A stretch of 64,000 bases of DNA from Dermanyssus gallinae (GCA_003439945.1 QVRM01002189.1:316001-380000), one strand, 5' to 3'. Numbered from the stretch's first letter, positions 38,734-50,949 are shown. Translations and numbers: made by a program. Notes: generated by a model from the letters alone, not told the origin.

Positions 38734-40679
38734 TAGTTTGTGATAAGCTAAGATAACGGCGTCGATAGTAAATACGCTACAGGTACACGTGTCTGCCTAT
38801 CTATAGTTTCTATTTGGCGGGATTCCAATGGCAAAAATAAACATGGTTTTGAATGCATGGGCTTTAAGCCTGCTATCTCTAATTCCATGACGTATTATAC
38901 CGGCCACTTACTCTAAGAGAGCTCGTATATAGATAGGTATGTGCCAATGATCCACCGTATATTTGTATATACACATACATACAAAAACATGATGTATATG
39001 CATATATCTGTATGCATCATATACAGCGGATACAGCTCCTCGGTTTCTCTATCGCGGCGATCTTCCTGGTTGTATCAAAGCAGATACGCCCCTGGTTTAC
39101 ATTACTATAGGTCTATAGCAGGGGCTATGTATTTAGGCTTTTGGTACAATCAATCAGTTTAGCCACCCAGAAGCCATAGTTCGCTGGCTAAACGTAAAAA
39201 CGCACGGTGGTGTGGTTTGCAGTAGCTCTAGTGTGCCCTATATATATATATATATATATATAGTTAGATTAATAAACTTCCACCCAACTAACATCTATGT
39301 AATACAGGCACATCTTGAATTAGTTATTTAGCAATAAATTAGCAAACGTTGTTTAGCCTCCTCTTTAATTTTACCACATATTTTGGCCATGTAGCGCGCC
39401 TGCTGACACAATTTTTGGCGATACAAAGTATATATTCTCAATGTATCTATTAGTATATTTCTGTGAAAATCAAGAGCCTAAATAATAAATCTATTTGTAT
39501 CGATAGTATGGTGTCACAACTGGTGGCAATGTATACGCATTGGAAATCTTGATGCTAATCCAGATTATCATCAGATGGATACGGGTCCAATCTAGACAAA
39601 TTGTGAAGTTTTAACCAGATAGAAATTGGGGGGAACATACATTTACCATTACATGCTTCAAGTCAGTTCATTATCACGCGAAGCTCTCAACGAACGCGTG
39701 TGTTTGAGAAAAGCGTCTGCACTCTGTACGTATCCCTACGTATTTTGATAATGCATGGAGTTGGCTGGTTGGTGTGTAACGTCGTCATATCGTGGGCAAG
39801 TCACATGTTAGCCACATTTACGAAGTGTGTTCACACGATGATTCGTGTGAGTCTGAAAGGCAGTAACCGATGCCATGCATATTAATACGAGTGCAAGAGT
39901 CTTCTTGAACGTTTCAATATTTGCGCTACATAGCATGCACAGAAAACCTCTGTATACATTTGTCTCTAACTCTCTTTCTTTAAATTTTGCTGCTTCTCCC
40001 TTTACTACACTTTATCGCTAGTTATCGCGCGGCTTCACAGATTTAAGTCATCTTTTCGGCTGTGTGGCGGCTGAAAGGCTGACGACATACACCCTGACAC
40101 CTTCGAGAAAAACCACACAAATCAAATCCGATTACATATTATATGCATCTAGTTGAGGTTACATTGTTTGGAACCAGTCAAATGTTGTTCATTAGTTACC
40201 AGCATAATGGAACCGAAAATGTCCTTGACGATCTTGATCGCTGCACTTTAATCTGCGCGCACTTGCCTAAAACGGAAGCGCTGTCCCAGCTGTGTTAAGG
40301 CATGAGTCACAGGAACATTTATATGATGGTTTATGTTTTTTTAAGATTGTGATATAGAGTAAAATGTTGAGTAGTCTTTTCACCGATTTAGAGTTGGAGC
40401 TAGATTACTCCTACCAGTAGGCTATTAGTATAGCTACTACTGTCTCAAGTCGTAGCATAGAGTCCCCGTTTATAATCGTAGCAAAACCAATAGAAAATTC
40501 ACGCTAATATATGCACTAGGCGAAGTATAATTGCGACTCGCTGCGTAAACCTGAACACCAAACTGAAGTAGAAACGATATCAAACCGTACGGTTTAACAT
40601 AAGTGTTACATGATTACTCAAATTGATTCGTTAGCACATTAGTATGAACGACAATCTCCACGCGAACGTGTAGTCACAG
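38201..40679. other. AT-rich stretch without recognised genes
   Basis: TA tracts at 38694-38730 and 39240-39262. No homologous frame found. Confidence 0.45.
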
Positions 40680-43600
40680 GAGGAGTTATCTAGCCCAGGA
40701 TCAGCCCAGTTCCGCGATGTGCCCTGAACAAATGATGCATTTACTCGTTGAATGTGCGAGTATTCTATCAAAAGGTTACGGCTTCTACCCACCTGCTAAA
40801 TTAGTTTACATGTCAGGGAATCTACGCCGCCGAATGTATTAAACGACAACTTACAAATAAATTCGGATAACCAACGTGACGGTGCCATTTAAAATGCTCG
40901 TTGGCGTGCACCCAGGACGCATGACAGGCCATGATGGTCCCTGCGCAGTAGGTCAACCTCGCAGCCTACCCAGACCCGACACCCCACCCGGAACCCCTAA
41001 CAGAAAGGCTGCAAAACAAAATAGCGACAAGAGGAGCAGCCGTCTCTTTTATCAGTGAGCCAAACGTTAAAGTGGCGCAACGACGAACAACGGGCATAGG
41101 TGCGGCAATATATTTTTTATGGATTGATATAAACGGGATTTGCTTTTTGCTATAGCAGCCCCAACGGAACGCTCGAGGACCTTAAAGACATGCTACATGA
41201 CACGGAGTGGTCAGCTAGGAAGCGCTCACTAATAGTCTTTTCTGGAGATTTTAACGCTGCTTTGACTTCCTGGGGGTCTACTAACACTAACAGAAGAGAC
41301 GCAGTGGTGCTAGAATGGCTAGGGGGGGGGCGTGGTTGTCCTTAGCAGGGGTACGGATCCTACTTTTCACCGCCGTAGAATGGAATAGCACATAGACCTA
41401 ACAATCTCAAACGAGAGGATGCTTTTAAAGTTTTAAACTGGACTGTCATACTAGATTAAGAGCGTCTTAGCGACCACAACAGTATACAATATGACGCCAG
41501 CAAAACTATCACCCTAATAACCCCTCCCATTTCAAACAGGACATCAGGGTGGGAACCACAGGATAAAAAACGCTCAGGGCTAAGCTGACTTTATGGAGTC
41601 ACGAACGAAAGAAGTAACTGAAAAATGCGGTTTGCACACGCAGACACCACTGCAGGAAACTCGCCTGCAAGTGTGGGCCGGTAGTGTGGGGCTCCAACCC
41701 ACTAAAAACCAGTCATATCCCCATCCTCGCAACCGGCCGGGAATGAAATGTGCAAGTACTTCAAACAATCGGGGAGGTGTAAGTCTACTTGTGACCAGCA
41801 TCTTCCCCGGAGGCTTGAAAGGTGCGTGTCGTGCGGCGGTTATTTGCCATAGAGTTTGCTATGAGTATATTCCTAAAAAGTTTCGTCATTTCTAGCCACT
41901 ATGGCAAAGTCTCCTGCATTAGTTTGCAGATGCTGGACAGGCCCGCCCCTGATGTTGGTTCTGTTAAAAACTTAGAGGAGGCACGAATGCCTTGTCAATT
42001 TTCGAATTTTGTCATACAAATATACTGGAAGTTTATGCGTTTAGGGGCTACCCTGCGTAGAGCTATAGCTTAGAGCAAAGGACGCTGCTGGAGAGTGCTT
42101 ATCAGAGTTAGAGGAGAACCTATGGGGACGGCCCTATCAGTTGATACGCGGCGTGTCGGGAATCAGAAATATGGAAATCTTCCCCCTTATGAACGCCTCC
42201 AGGTATTTCACCCCGAACTCACATAGACTAATTTGCCTAGTCAGCACGCTGGCCAAAGGTATAGAGTCAATAGTAGAGTCTCGTGTACGATGCTTTGCAG
42301 AGTGGCACGGCCACCCCTCGCCAGCGCAATACGCGTTCCGAAAGCGCCGATTAGTCATTTCGGCCGTAGGGCGGGTGGTTACTGTAGTGTCCACCACCCC
42401 ATGACCGGGCGGCCACCGTTACGAGTTCGCCATTCTCTCGCTCAAACAACACACGTCTTCTACCTGGCTCGAGCGAACGACTACTTACTCATTTATTCTC
42501 ATGCCTCCTTATATACTCACAGATTGCCCGCGCATTTAGTGACTTCCCGCGTATTTGCAACTGGTGTGGCGGCATCCTCTATTTAGCGCCATGCATTTAG
42601 TTTGCTTCAGCATTGGCGCCAATAGACGCTGCATATGCCCGCGCTGCTTAACGGACGCTGCTATCCTACAGTTACCAAGACGGGGGCCCTGCGCAAATCC
42701 CCGCGTCGGACTAGGGGTTTGCTGCTGGTTGTACTGCTAGAAATGAATTCCGCATTCAACAGCCTACCCTCGAAAATCATCTTTAACACACTTCTCAAGA
42801 AAATAAAATCCGCCTTATCTGTGCCGCGCTATGTCGGCTTACCGGAATGGCAGTTGTAAAGTCAACGAGGGCTTCGAATTCGATATGACGGCCGAGGTTC
42901 CCCAGGATCGCTGGCTGAATAAGAGGGGTTGGCCTAACACTGGCGCGGTGCGGTAAAAATGGGGCCATCTTTTTTATTTGGGCCAAGGAAGTGCACTTCT
43001 TTTTACTTCTCTAGTCAGAACATTAAGCTTGTCAATACCGCCCGCTATCGTGAAATACATCAAGACCGGGGACCACGGGGCACACCTTGTACACGTTTCG
43101 CAGCTGGAAAGGCTAATAAGGTCTCGCACAAAATAGCTCGACGGATGCCAAACAACTACGACCCACGGGAGTTAAGAAGGCGCCTCATTATGTCAGTGGC
43201 TGGATCCATAATTTTATTCGCAGCCCTGGTGTGACATTGTACACAGCCAGCAGCAAGCCGACACCATGACAAACCCAACGAATGGCCGCTGTGAGGATCA
43301 CAATGGCCTATAGAACAGTCAGCACAGCGACCGTCTTCGTACAGGGCTAGTACAGGCCCTTAAAAGCTGAAAGTAAATGGGCGAAGCCGCTTGTGGGAAG
43401 ACCCGGGAAAGAAAAAGTGGATGAAAGAAATATAACCCTCAACATTTGGCAGGCTGAGTGGGACTCCATTCAGGACAAAACGCTCGGGCACCGAAGAAGG
43501 ACTCCAATCTCATATATCAGGGCTTGGGTGAACCGGCCAGGTGACGAGTCGACGATATACATGACCCAGGCCCTCACTAGACACGGTGATTTCCAGTCAT

Positions 43601-43790
43601 TTGTTCAGGATTGGAAAAGCCTCATCTCCATTCTGCAACTACTGCCAAAGCAAAACCGAGTACACGCCTGAACATACCGGCATGAGCCCGCGGCATGACT
43701 CGCGGCACAACGTGCAGATCTGCCTAGGGCTAACGACGGCGTACTTGAAACGCTCATACAGCTTATAATTTAGTTACGCGACGACTGGAC
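40680..43790 (+). pseudogene. Degenerate R1-like non-LTR retrotransposon
   Basis: Blocks in order on the plus strand: apurinic endonuclease (SSPNGTLEDLKDML; LIVFSGDFNAALTSWGSTNT, 41150-41330) and, after a G-run frameshift, GTDPTFHRRRME with HIDLTISNERM (41345-41430); RT entry (ICLVSTLAKGIESIVESRV, SPAQYAFRKRR, 42215-42360); RT block A with LLEMNSAFNSLPSKIIFNTL (42725-42795), where the usual Asp is not kept; RMPNNYDPRELRRRLIMSV (43145-43200); and a C-terminal part with WQAEWDSIQDKT, TRHGDFQS and CNYCQSKTEYTPEH (43440-43690). Many frame changes. A decayed CPEQMMHLLVECAS at about 40715-40755 may belong to an earlier copy. Confidence 0.75.
41622..41785 (-). repeat. Dispersed repeat, copy 1 of an inverted pair
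   Basis: Shares with the reverse complement of 43889-44062 the segments CTGCAAGT, GTAGTGTGGGGCTCCAACCC, ACTAA(A/G)AACCAGTCAT and ACTTCAAAC. It sits between the endonuclease and RT blocks of the R1-like remnant, so it probably inserted there. A B-box-like GGGTTGGAGCCCC suggests, weakly, a tRNA-derived SINE. Confidence 0.55.
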
Positions 43791-43888
43791 CAGTATTGCG
43801 CGTACTATTTAGAACAACCTGCGCGTCAAAAAGAAGAAAAACTATTTTTACATGACAAGATCCTGCAAGGCGTCTCGCCATAGCTAGG

Positions 43889-44062
43889 TTCTTAACGTAC
43901 TTTCCCCCTCCAGTCGTTTGAAGTCATGATTATGCCGCTCTCGATCGGACGCGGAAATAGGGACATGACTGGTTCTTAGTGGGTTGGAGCCCCACACTAC
44001 CGTCTCCGACTTGCAGACAAGTTTTCCGCAGTGGCGGCCGTGTGTGCGTAGCGCATTTTGCA
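43889..44062 (+). repeat. Dispersed repeat, copy 2 of an inverted pair
   Basis: Plus-strand copy of the repeat at 41622-41785 with the same GTGGGTTGGAGCCCCACACT core, just beyond the 3' end of the R1-like remnant. The two are about 2.1 kb apart and inverted; similarity by eye is roughly 75-80 percent over about 165 bases. Confidence 0.55.
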
Positions 44063-44305
44063 GAGGGGCTTTATCAATCAGACAGGATGACAGCTTTTAC
44101 TCCTCTACTACCCTGGTTGGCCCTATAATCGAGGGGAGTCGAATGAGTGCAATATTTTGTCTGTCAAAGCGAGATAGGGAATGTCAGAGCTTGTTAAAGC
44201 AATTTTTTTTATAATCGAACATGGTTTTTAATAATGATCGTTTTGGTATTCAATCTATGATGATCCCATTCGCGGTTGCGGAGTAATTAAGGTTCTCCAG
44301 AGGGC
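44063..44305. other. Unassigned DNA
   Basis: No homology recognised. Confidence 0.4.
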
Positions 44306-44392
44306 ATGTCGAGATTAAGTGCATGCATAAATGATTTACTCCATTAGATAACTCACTCTAGGTAATTTATGCATGCACTCAATCTCGACATT
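44306..44392. repeat. Strong hairpin (inverted repeat of ~33 bp arms)
   Basis: Left arm begins ATGTCGAGATTAAGTGCATG and continues to GATTTAC. Its complement, ending CTCAATCTCGACAT, starts at 44361 (GGTAATTTATGCATGC). Arms pair with about two mismatches or bulges around a loop of about 21 bases. Confidence 0.8.
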
Positions 44393-46375
44393 CCCGTCCA
44401 AAAACCTAATAATAGATATTCAATTTTGCGAATTCTCTTCTGCACGACTACGTCGCATCCTCTAGCAAGCTTTGTACGTTTTTTAGAAGAAGCAGCATTT
44501 TCTCTAGACACGACGGTGTGCTTAGTTTGTCTATATGAGTCACTCTGAAACAAGATTTCTCAGAGACCATGTTCCATTAGAAAAAATACTTTATTTATCT
44601 CGTTACACCACATATTTGTCTATAGTTCTATATCTATAGTAATATATCTATAATAATTTAAACCGCTCTGTCAATATCTGACAAAATAAGTGTTAAAAGC
44701 GTACGTTTTACATATTGGTATTGCGAGCATACACATCCAGTCTTCTCATCATTTGAGTGAACCAATATAGTGTTGAGAAGGGCATTTGCGGTGCACACAA
44801 TAAGTGCTCGCAAATGTAACATGATGGCAAATGTACGATTTATAAGCACTTCAACTAGTTATTTTGTAACCGTTATTTCTAATAATTCACATTTGTTAGA
44901 TTACCTTGATAGTGTGACTTTATAGAGCAGCATTAAATGTGTAAATGGAAGTTATTCCTGACGCAAATATCAAACGTTAATTTATATCTAAATATGTTGA
45001 GTACGCTTGTTCGGACCGTCTAAATATAAATTTAGAAACCGACTAGACACATAAACCATCCCACTCCCTATTTGCCTGGAAGCACTTCCATACTGTATCT
45101 AAGAGATATTTGCTATGTCTCTAGTTTAATCCCTGAGCCAGTCCCCGGACGGCATCCTTCAGCATACCGGACAACATATTGACGGGATAAGCATGGCAGG
45201 CGATCGGTGAGTCTAAACCCCAGGTCTGATCCCAGCTAATCACATATCAACTTGAAATTGATTTCTTCTTGAAAGGGAAAGAGTATATTCCCAGGGTCGG
45301 GTATACGTTCTTGCAGTGCTTACTATCAGACCTACGTTACTAAAAGCGATATCCTCCCTACCAGCTTAAGCTCGGAATTGCATGGTAGCACTGCGACACC
45401 CGCGGGGGGGGGGGGGAAGGATCCCATATAATGCTTTTTAAGTAATTCCAGGTAGTGCAGTTCCGCCAGACCTCGGACGTTGTTATCATATGAGCACCAA
45501 GGCCCGTAAAGCAAAGACCTGCACATACCCACCGCAGACGCCGCAGAGTGCACTCTTGTGGGAGTCGCGCACAGGTAGACCATAGTAAACCGATTATTAT
45601 ATGTCGGTTGTAGGTTTGTTTATCCTTTTCAAATAGACATGGAACTCTCCGTGTCCCGCTGTTGTGCTACAGCTCTCCATGCCGACAGCTAAAATGCTAT
45701 TTTTGTCTGTTCGAAAAGACAATATTGCAACCGTTCTTTGACATTTCCAGTCATCATTATCAAGTTGTGAAGATTTCTTGCGCCCATGGAAGCTAGTCCA
45801 CGGAACAAACTCCAAGTCGTTCTTTTCCAGACAGCTAATTCCTCTATCACCATCAATATCTATGTGCGATTTGGTTATAAATAGATTGGTTCTGATCGCT
45901 GAAATTTGCCACAAAGATCACTTGTCCTGATATTGTTGATCATGAAAGAAAGACCTGGGCTAATCTTACTAAGCTGGATGTATGTAAATTTATCCCGCGG
46001 TAGTAGCGCTCCTTTGACAGCATGGGCTTCAGTTTGCCACAACTCATTACTTCTACTTAAACCTTTGGGCTCGAATGTAGACTGTATTTCTGCTCTTTTT
46101 TGTGTTCTTCTCACTATTTCACTGGGCTTGCCGGAAGTTTTTGAGGTAGCTTAAACGGGAGGGCAGGTTTGACTCCATCTGAGCCGCTACAAAGAGGCAC
46201 GTTCTCTTATAGATGTAAGGTCATCCATCATATCCCTTATAGATTTTTTACCTTTTCATACAATCAGCGTATGTTTGCTTATGTGCTCTTTCAGAAAGCC
46301 AGAGTTAAGTTAACTCCTAATCGTCGTCGCATCTGCTAACATATGGTGCTTCCTTCAATTCAATGTTTGCATCTT
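44393..46375. other. Unassigned DNA, minus-strand open stretches
   Basis: Minus-strand frames at 45597-45914 and 45875-46114 are open for 105 and 79 codons and could be continuous through one frame change. They may belong to the R2-like remnant at 46376-46932, which precedes them in the same orientation, but no diagnostic motif (CCHC or RPD...D) is visible. A 13-base G run lies at about 45403-45416. Confidence 0.35.
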
Positions 46376-46932
46376 TCACAAGAGATTCTGCCAGAGAGAG
46401 AACCAATTTAATTGAATCAATGATGCAGCAAGACCAGTTGCGGCAACGTCCGTAGCCCTTCTATTACGAAGGCTTACTCTTTTCCATATGTTCCATTCTA
46501 AATTAATGATCAACGTGTCGCTTGTAATCACACTAGTAGTTTTGTGGTAAGCTGCAAGGTTTTTGGTATATTTGAAAATCCGGAATGCTCGTAACAAGCA
46601 TGCGTGTAGGTAAATCTTGATGAATCTAGACAGTGCCTCCATAATCAGAGAGCCGCCTGCGGGTGTTACGCTGTCAAACGTGTGCTGAGACTTACAGAAG
46701 CTTCTTGTTAGATTAATTCAAACATGATGGCAGCGCCTAAAACTACTAGGTCATCCTGCGTGGCTTGAATTGTTCCCGGAAGGGCTTGTTTGATCGTTTG
46801 AATGGCTTTTGCTTGCTCTCGCGAGTTGCCTTGTATATGTAACACGTCACGAGTGTCGCTCTTCCTGGTTTCTCGAAGTGTATGTCGTACGGCCTGCAGA
46901 CTCTCTTGTCCGCAAAACCACCTGGGATTCAA
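46376..46932 (-). pseudogene. R2-like (RLE-type) non-LTR remnant
   Basis: Minus-strand reading gives DDLVVLGAAIM, then LHACLLRAFRIFKYTKNLAA, YHKTTS and RRATDVAATGLAASLI. This order (LGxxI, LLRxxFxIxKxxxxL, GVRRATDxAxxxFLAS) matches the post-RT region of a widespread RLE-type family, from memory. Frame changes and stops separate the blocks. Confidence 0.45.
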
Positions 46933-47164
46933 TCATTCAGGTGGCAGACGTTGAAGGAGATCTATAGACTTAACACCAGATCGGATAATATGCCAAGACT
47001 AAACAACACTGGCCCTATTGAATTAGACTGTTGGATACCGGTTTTGGACTTTATGGTTACATATGTGGTCCACACGAAGACTGAGGGATTTCTGTAGCCC
47101 TGCCATACCATCGGTATAACCCTTGCAGCCCCTCTTTAAACTTCGTCTGAACGAACTATCTATA

Positions 47165-48469
47165 CGAGGTGTGTTCAAAAAGTATCGCGACTTTTGAATT
47201 TTCGCGGGTTACGTATATTCGAATTTCGATTTTTTGTGGCGTTATGTTGGTACTCATGTCTCTCACTTATGCCGACAAGCTCGGCCATTTTGAATGTTCA
47301 CTTAATTGTTGACAGCTGCTTTGCTTGCACGTGTTTTGGATCGTCTTCGATTTTTACCTATTCAAAAAAATGGATCAAAGAACCTGTATCAAATTTTGTG
47401 TGAAAAACGAAATTAAGTGCGCGGATGCATTCCGAATGTTGACTGTGGCATACGGAGAAGCTACCTTGGACCGAAGCAACGTTTATCGGTGGTACAAAAT
47501 GTTCTCAGAAGGCCGAGAAGATGTGAACGACGAAGAGCGTGCCGGACGCCCGAGCACTTCAACAACAGACGAAAAAATTAATGAAGTGGAGAAAATGGTA
47601 TTGGCCAATCGTCGAATCACCGTTAGAGAAGTTGCTGAGGACCTAAACATATCGATTGGCTCGTGCCATTCGATTTTTATCAATGATTTGGGTATGAGAC
47701 GGGTCGCCGCGAAATTCGTACCAAAATTGCTCAATTGCGACCAAAAACAGCATCGCATGAACATTGCTAATGAGATGTTGGACTCTGTCCGCGACGACCC
47801 AAATTTGCTCCAGAGGGTCATAACTGGTGACGAATCGTGGGTTTATGGTTATGACGTGGAAACCAAAGCTCAATCATCTCAATGGAAGCTGCCGCACGAA
47901 CCAAGACCGAAAAAAGCGCGCCAAGTTCGGTCGAATGTGAAAGTTTTGCTGACAGTTTTCTTCGATTGCAGGGGCGTGGTGCATCATGAGTTCTTGCCAC
48001 AGGGTAGAACGGTCAATAAGGAATATTACCTGCAAGTTATGCGCAATTTGCGCGAAGCAATCCGCCAGAAACGCCCGGATTTGTGGAAGAACAAAAATTG
48101 GCTTTTGCACCACGATAACGCCCCTGCTCACACATCGTTGCTTGTGCGCGAGTTTTTGGCCAAAAACAACACACTAATGATGCCGCAGCCACCGTATTCC
48201 CCAGATATGGCCCCCTGTGACTTTTTCTTGTTCCCTAAACTGAAGAGGCCCATGAAAGGACGACGTTACGCTACGCTTGACGAGATAAAGACGGCATCGA
48301 AGGAGGAGCTGAACAAGATAAAAAAAAATGGTTTTTTGAAGTGCTTCGAAGATTGGAAAAATCGTTGGCACAAGTGTATAATATCGCATGGGGATTACTT
48401 TGAAGGGGACAAAATAGATATTCATGAATAAATGAATAATTTTTGAAAAACACAATTGAACACGCCTCG
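47165..48469 (+). mobile_element. Mariner-type transposon, copy B, structurally intact
   Basis: 1305 bp flanked by TA (47163-47164 and 48470-48471). Terminal repeats CGAGGTGTGTTCAA and, inverted, CGAGGCGTGTTCAA match over 14 bases with one mismatch. It carries one uninterrupted transposase gene. Copy A at 4994-6273 is about 99 percent identical. The terminal repeats are short compared with classic ~28-bp mariner ends. Confidence 0.95.
47370..48431 (+). CDS. Mariner transposase (DD34D), apparently functional
   Basis: 353 residues from ATG 47370 (MDQRTCIKF) to TAA, close to the usual ~350. The frame is open 15 codons further 5' but without an ATG, so 47370 is chosen. An N-terminal paired helix-turn-helix (about residues 1-110, including RITVREVAEDLNISIGSCHS) binds the terminal repeats. 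The RNase H-like core supplies the catalytic triad in ITGDESWVYGYD, LLHHDNAPAHTS and YSPDMAPCDFF, with 34 residues between the second and third Asp. It catalyses cut-and-paste transposition into TA. No stop, frameshift or missing catalytic residue. Confidence 0.93.
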   Translation: MDQRTCIKFCVKNEIKCADAFRMLTVAYGEATLDRSNVYRWYKMFSEGREDVNDEERAGRPSTSTTDEKINEVEKMVLANRRITVREVAEDLNISIGSCHSIFINDLGMRRVAAKFVPKLLNCDQKQHRMNIANEMLDSVRDDPNLLQRVITGDESWVYGYDVETKAQSSQWKLPHEPRPKKARQVRSNVKVLLTVFFDCRGVVHHEFLPQGRTVNKEYYLQVMRNLREAIRQKRPDLWKNKNWLLHHDNAPAHTSLLVREFLAKNNTLMMPQPPYSPDMAPCDFFLFPKLKRPMKGRRYATLDEIKTASKEELNKIKKNGFLKCFEDWKNRWHKCIISHGDYFEGDKIDIHE

Positions 48470-48471
48470 TA

Positions 48472-49700
48472 TGTCTACAGTACCCAATGGCAATAACCCG
48501 TCAATTTGCCTTCTGATAAAAAATAAAACGATAACTTAACTGTAGCTTCCAAGGTTGGCTCTGAATAAAAAATACTACTGTAGCTGCAATCTCTTCTCAT
48601 TAAGTTGAGGTTGCCACAAGAGAGGCGCAAGGCCACAGTACATGCTATGTACACTTTGTATGTTTGTATGTACACTTTGTATACTAGTGTATGTTTTTTG
48701 AAAGCAGAAAGCCCGCCAATAATGCTAGCGAAACTAGATGTAAAGATACTTAGTCCGTCTAAGTAAACATTCTATCAAATTTTTTCCGATGTCGAGGCCA
48801 CAGGCTATCCAAGCCGGCTCCACTATAAATGAAAAAGAGCTAACGGCCTCAGGGACCTGACGTGCTTTAATCTTATCAAGGTGTCTCAGGCCCATGAAAA
48901 AATATTTTCATCTCTATTTAACCATCGACGTATCTTGCTGTTTGTGCCGAATGCAGTTGTATCGACGACACCGTGAAGAGCCTGGAGCTCTATTCAGCTA
49001 AATCATTCTTAATGGTTCGTCGCTCCTTGAACTCTTTGACGAGGCAATGCAAACATCAGAGACAAAAGCATCATGAGGTGCCAGCTCTTAAAATGAAGCC
49101 TCAAGTTAAACTTGCTCAGTGCCGTGGCTATGTTACAGCGCAGAATTATCTTGCTGCACGGGGTAAAGGCAAATCTTAAGTTTTTGTGGGCATGCGTCAG
49201 AGCCCGTGCTAATGAATTCGGATCACATTGAAAGTACGAGTCTAAGGTGAAACGTGTATTGGGTGTAAACATATAGGGTCTGTTTACACTCTTGGGTGCA
49301 TGCATATAGGGTCTGAGAGAGAGAGAGAAGAAAAGCCGTTGTTGGGTTGTTATCGGTGAATTCTCTAGTGTTGGTGATTGTTGGCTGTTCTGTACAGGAC
49401 GGCACACGCCTGGCTCTATTCGGCAAACTTCTCAGTGCAGATGCTATATGCTTTTCGAGTGTTAGTTTTAAGACACATTTACATTCTATGATATAAGCCT
49501 TCGATTCGAAACAATTTGAAGCGTTTACATAACAACCACTGCGAACTCAGCAGACAACGATGTTCTCTACCCCTCTAAACTCAGCATGTGAACTACCTTG
49601 CTTCTCTGGCCCTAGCTTAGGGCGGGAATTTGCCTCACGGTAAGATTTGCCGTGTTAGACCTACTCATCCAGTTAAACGCGCCCAGGCCCGCCCACCCTC
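48472..49700. other. Unassigned DNA
   Basis: Contains a near-duplication of CATATAGGGTCTG (about 49268 and 49306) and a GA run at 49317-49330. No recognised homology. Confidence 0.45.
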
Positions 49701-49702
49701 AA

Positions 49703-49710
49703 TATAAAAG
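49703..49710 (+). promoter_or_regulatory. Candidate TATA box
   Basis: TATAAAAG preceded by a GC-rich segment (CCAGGCCCGCCCACCC) and followed about 230 bases later by the membrane ORF at 49944. A consensus TATA box in non-repetitive sequence is unusual for this AT-rich window, but the transcription start is not shown. Confidence 0.4.
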
Positions 49711-49943
49711 AGAGATGCACAACAGTGATGACGGCGGCGTCGTCGTACATCACTCCAATATCTGTCGCTCGCAACCGCGATTTACTTTTTCGATAGATTG
49801 AAGATAGCCCCAGTTGGCGCCTATTATATCGTTGTGATATAGAACAACATTACATTAGTGATAAGTCTCGATCAACGGAGACACGTTCTCACCTGTCCGC
49901 ACAGACAGAGAAGGGACAAAGAAGTCGGTAATGACGACAGATA

Positions 49944-50168
49944 ATGCGATGCCCGACAAGCACACGAGTCGAAGAAAAAGGTATCACGCATATAGATAGG
50001 CTAGTTGCAGCGTCACTCCTTATATTGGCTGTCGGCATCGGCTGCTGTGTATTAATTAACATTCTACTATGGAAACAGAACAGTTCGCTTCAAAACTTCT
50101 CCTGCGCTGTGAGCACTCTCCAGAGCCATCTGGATCGCTCGTATAATGTGCCAGGGGTCGGCCGTTGA
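49944..50168 (+). CDS. Small one-pass membrane ORF (hypothetical)
   Basis: 74 codons: a basic, hydrophilic N-terminus, one strong transmembrane segment (VAASLLILAVGIGCCVLINI) and a short tail with sequons NSS and NFS. The layout would suit the first exon of a type II membrane protein; a possible donor GTGAGC lies at about 50110. Against it, an ATG at 49931 in another frame precedes it (18 codons), and no homology is recognised. Confidence 0.3.
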   Translation: MRCPTSTRVEEKGITHIDRLVAASLLILAVGIGCCVLINILLWKQNSSLQNFSCAVSTLQSHLDRSYNVPGVGR

Positions 50169-50949
50169 TAAGAACTCCTGAGATAAGGAATAGTGCTATT
50201 TTTCCAAACGGGCAAAAATTCCTCTTCCTTCTACACAGATTCGACCTTCAGCCGTCAAAAACATAATACGCGTTTCGTCCTTCTTTCCAGTGCAGACATT
50301 CAAGCAGTCTCCCTGTAATCACGTAATCGCTTCCTGGTTGCCATACTCTGATCGCACTGAAACAAACAGATTCCTCGTGGAATTCCTTCTTGTTTGCCCG
50401 TTGTAATCGCGGTCAATCTGGAAGTATTGCTAAATATTTGTATACCCTGCTCTGTGCGTACGATCTAAACATTTTACAAATGAAAACACTGGCAAGAACC
50501 CACGCAACGTTTTTTATCAAGCTCATTTGGTTATCTTCTCTGAATGTGCCATCTAGCCGCTTATTGTCGGCCTCAAGTCGACGACCAGCCTTAAACCTGA
50601 AAACATTCTTTATTTGATTTCAAAGTCGTTTTCTACTACTTTGATAGAAACAAATATTTTTAGCCGAGCCACTGGCAGTTATCTCTGGAAGATCTTAGCA
50701 TGACGGCGTTGTGCTTGAATTTTTAAACTCAGCTTTATCACCGCTGTCCATAAAAGGGGCTCGAAAACGGATCCTGAGAACTGCCGGCTTGTTTTGCAAT
50801 GTCTCATTAATTTTAAAGCGCTTTACTTGACTTTGTGCCTTGACTCCAGTGCGATTTACCATCCCTCGGCCTACGTAGACATAGCTTTTGGGGATTACCG
50901 AGGGACTGGGTAATGCTCGAAGAACGTTTTATTGCTTTAATGTTTACCA
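50169..50949. other. Unassigned DNA
   Basis: No homologous frame or array recognised. Confidence 0.45.

Noticed and set aside
45597..46114. Host gene on the minus strand
   Set aside because: Open stretches lack recognisable domains, need a frame change, and follow an R2-like remnant in the same orientation; more likely transposon debris.
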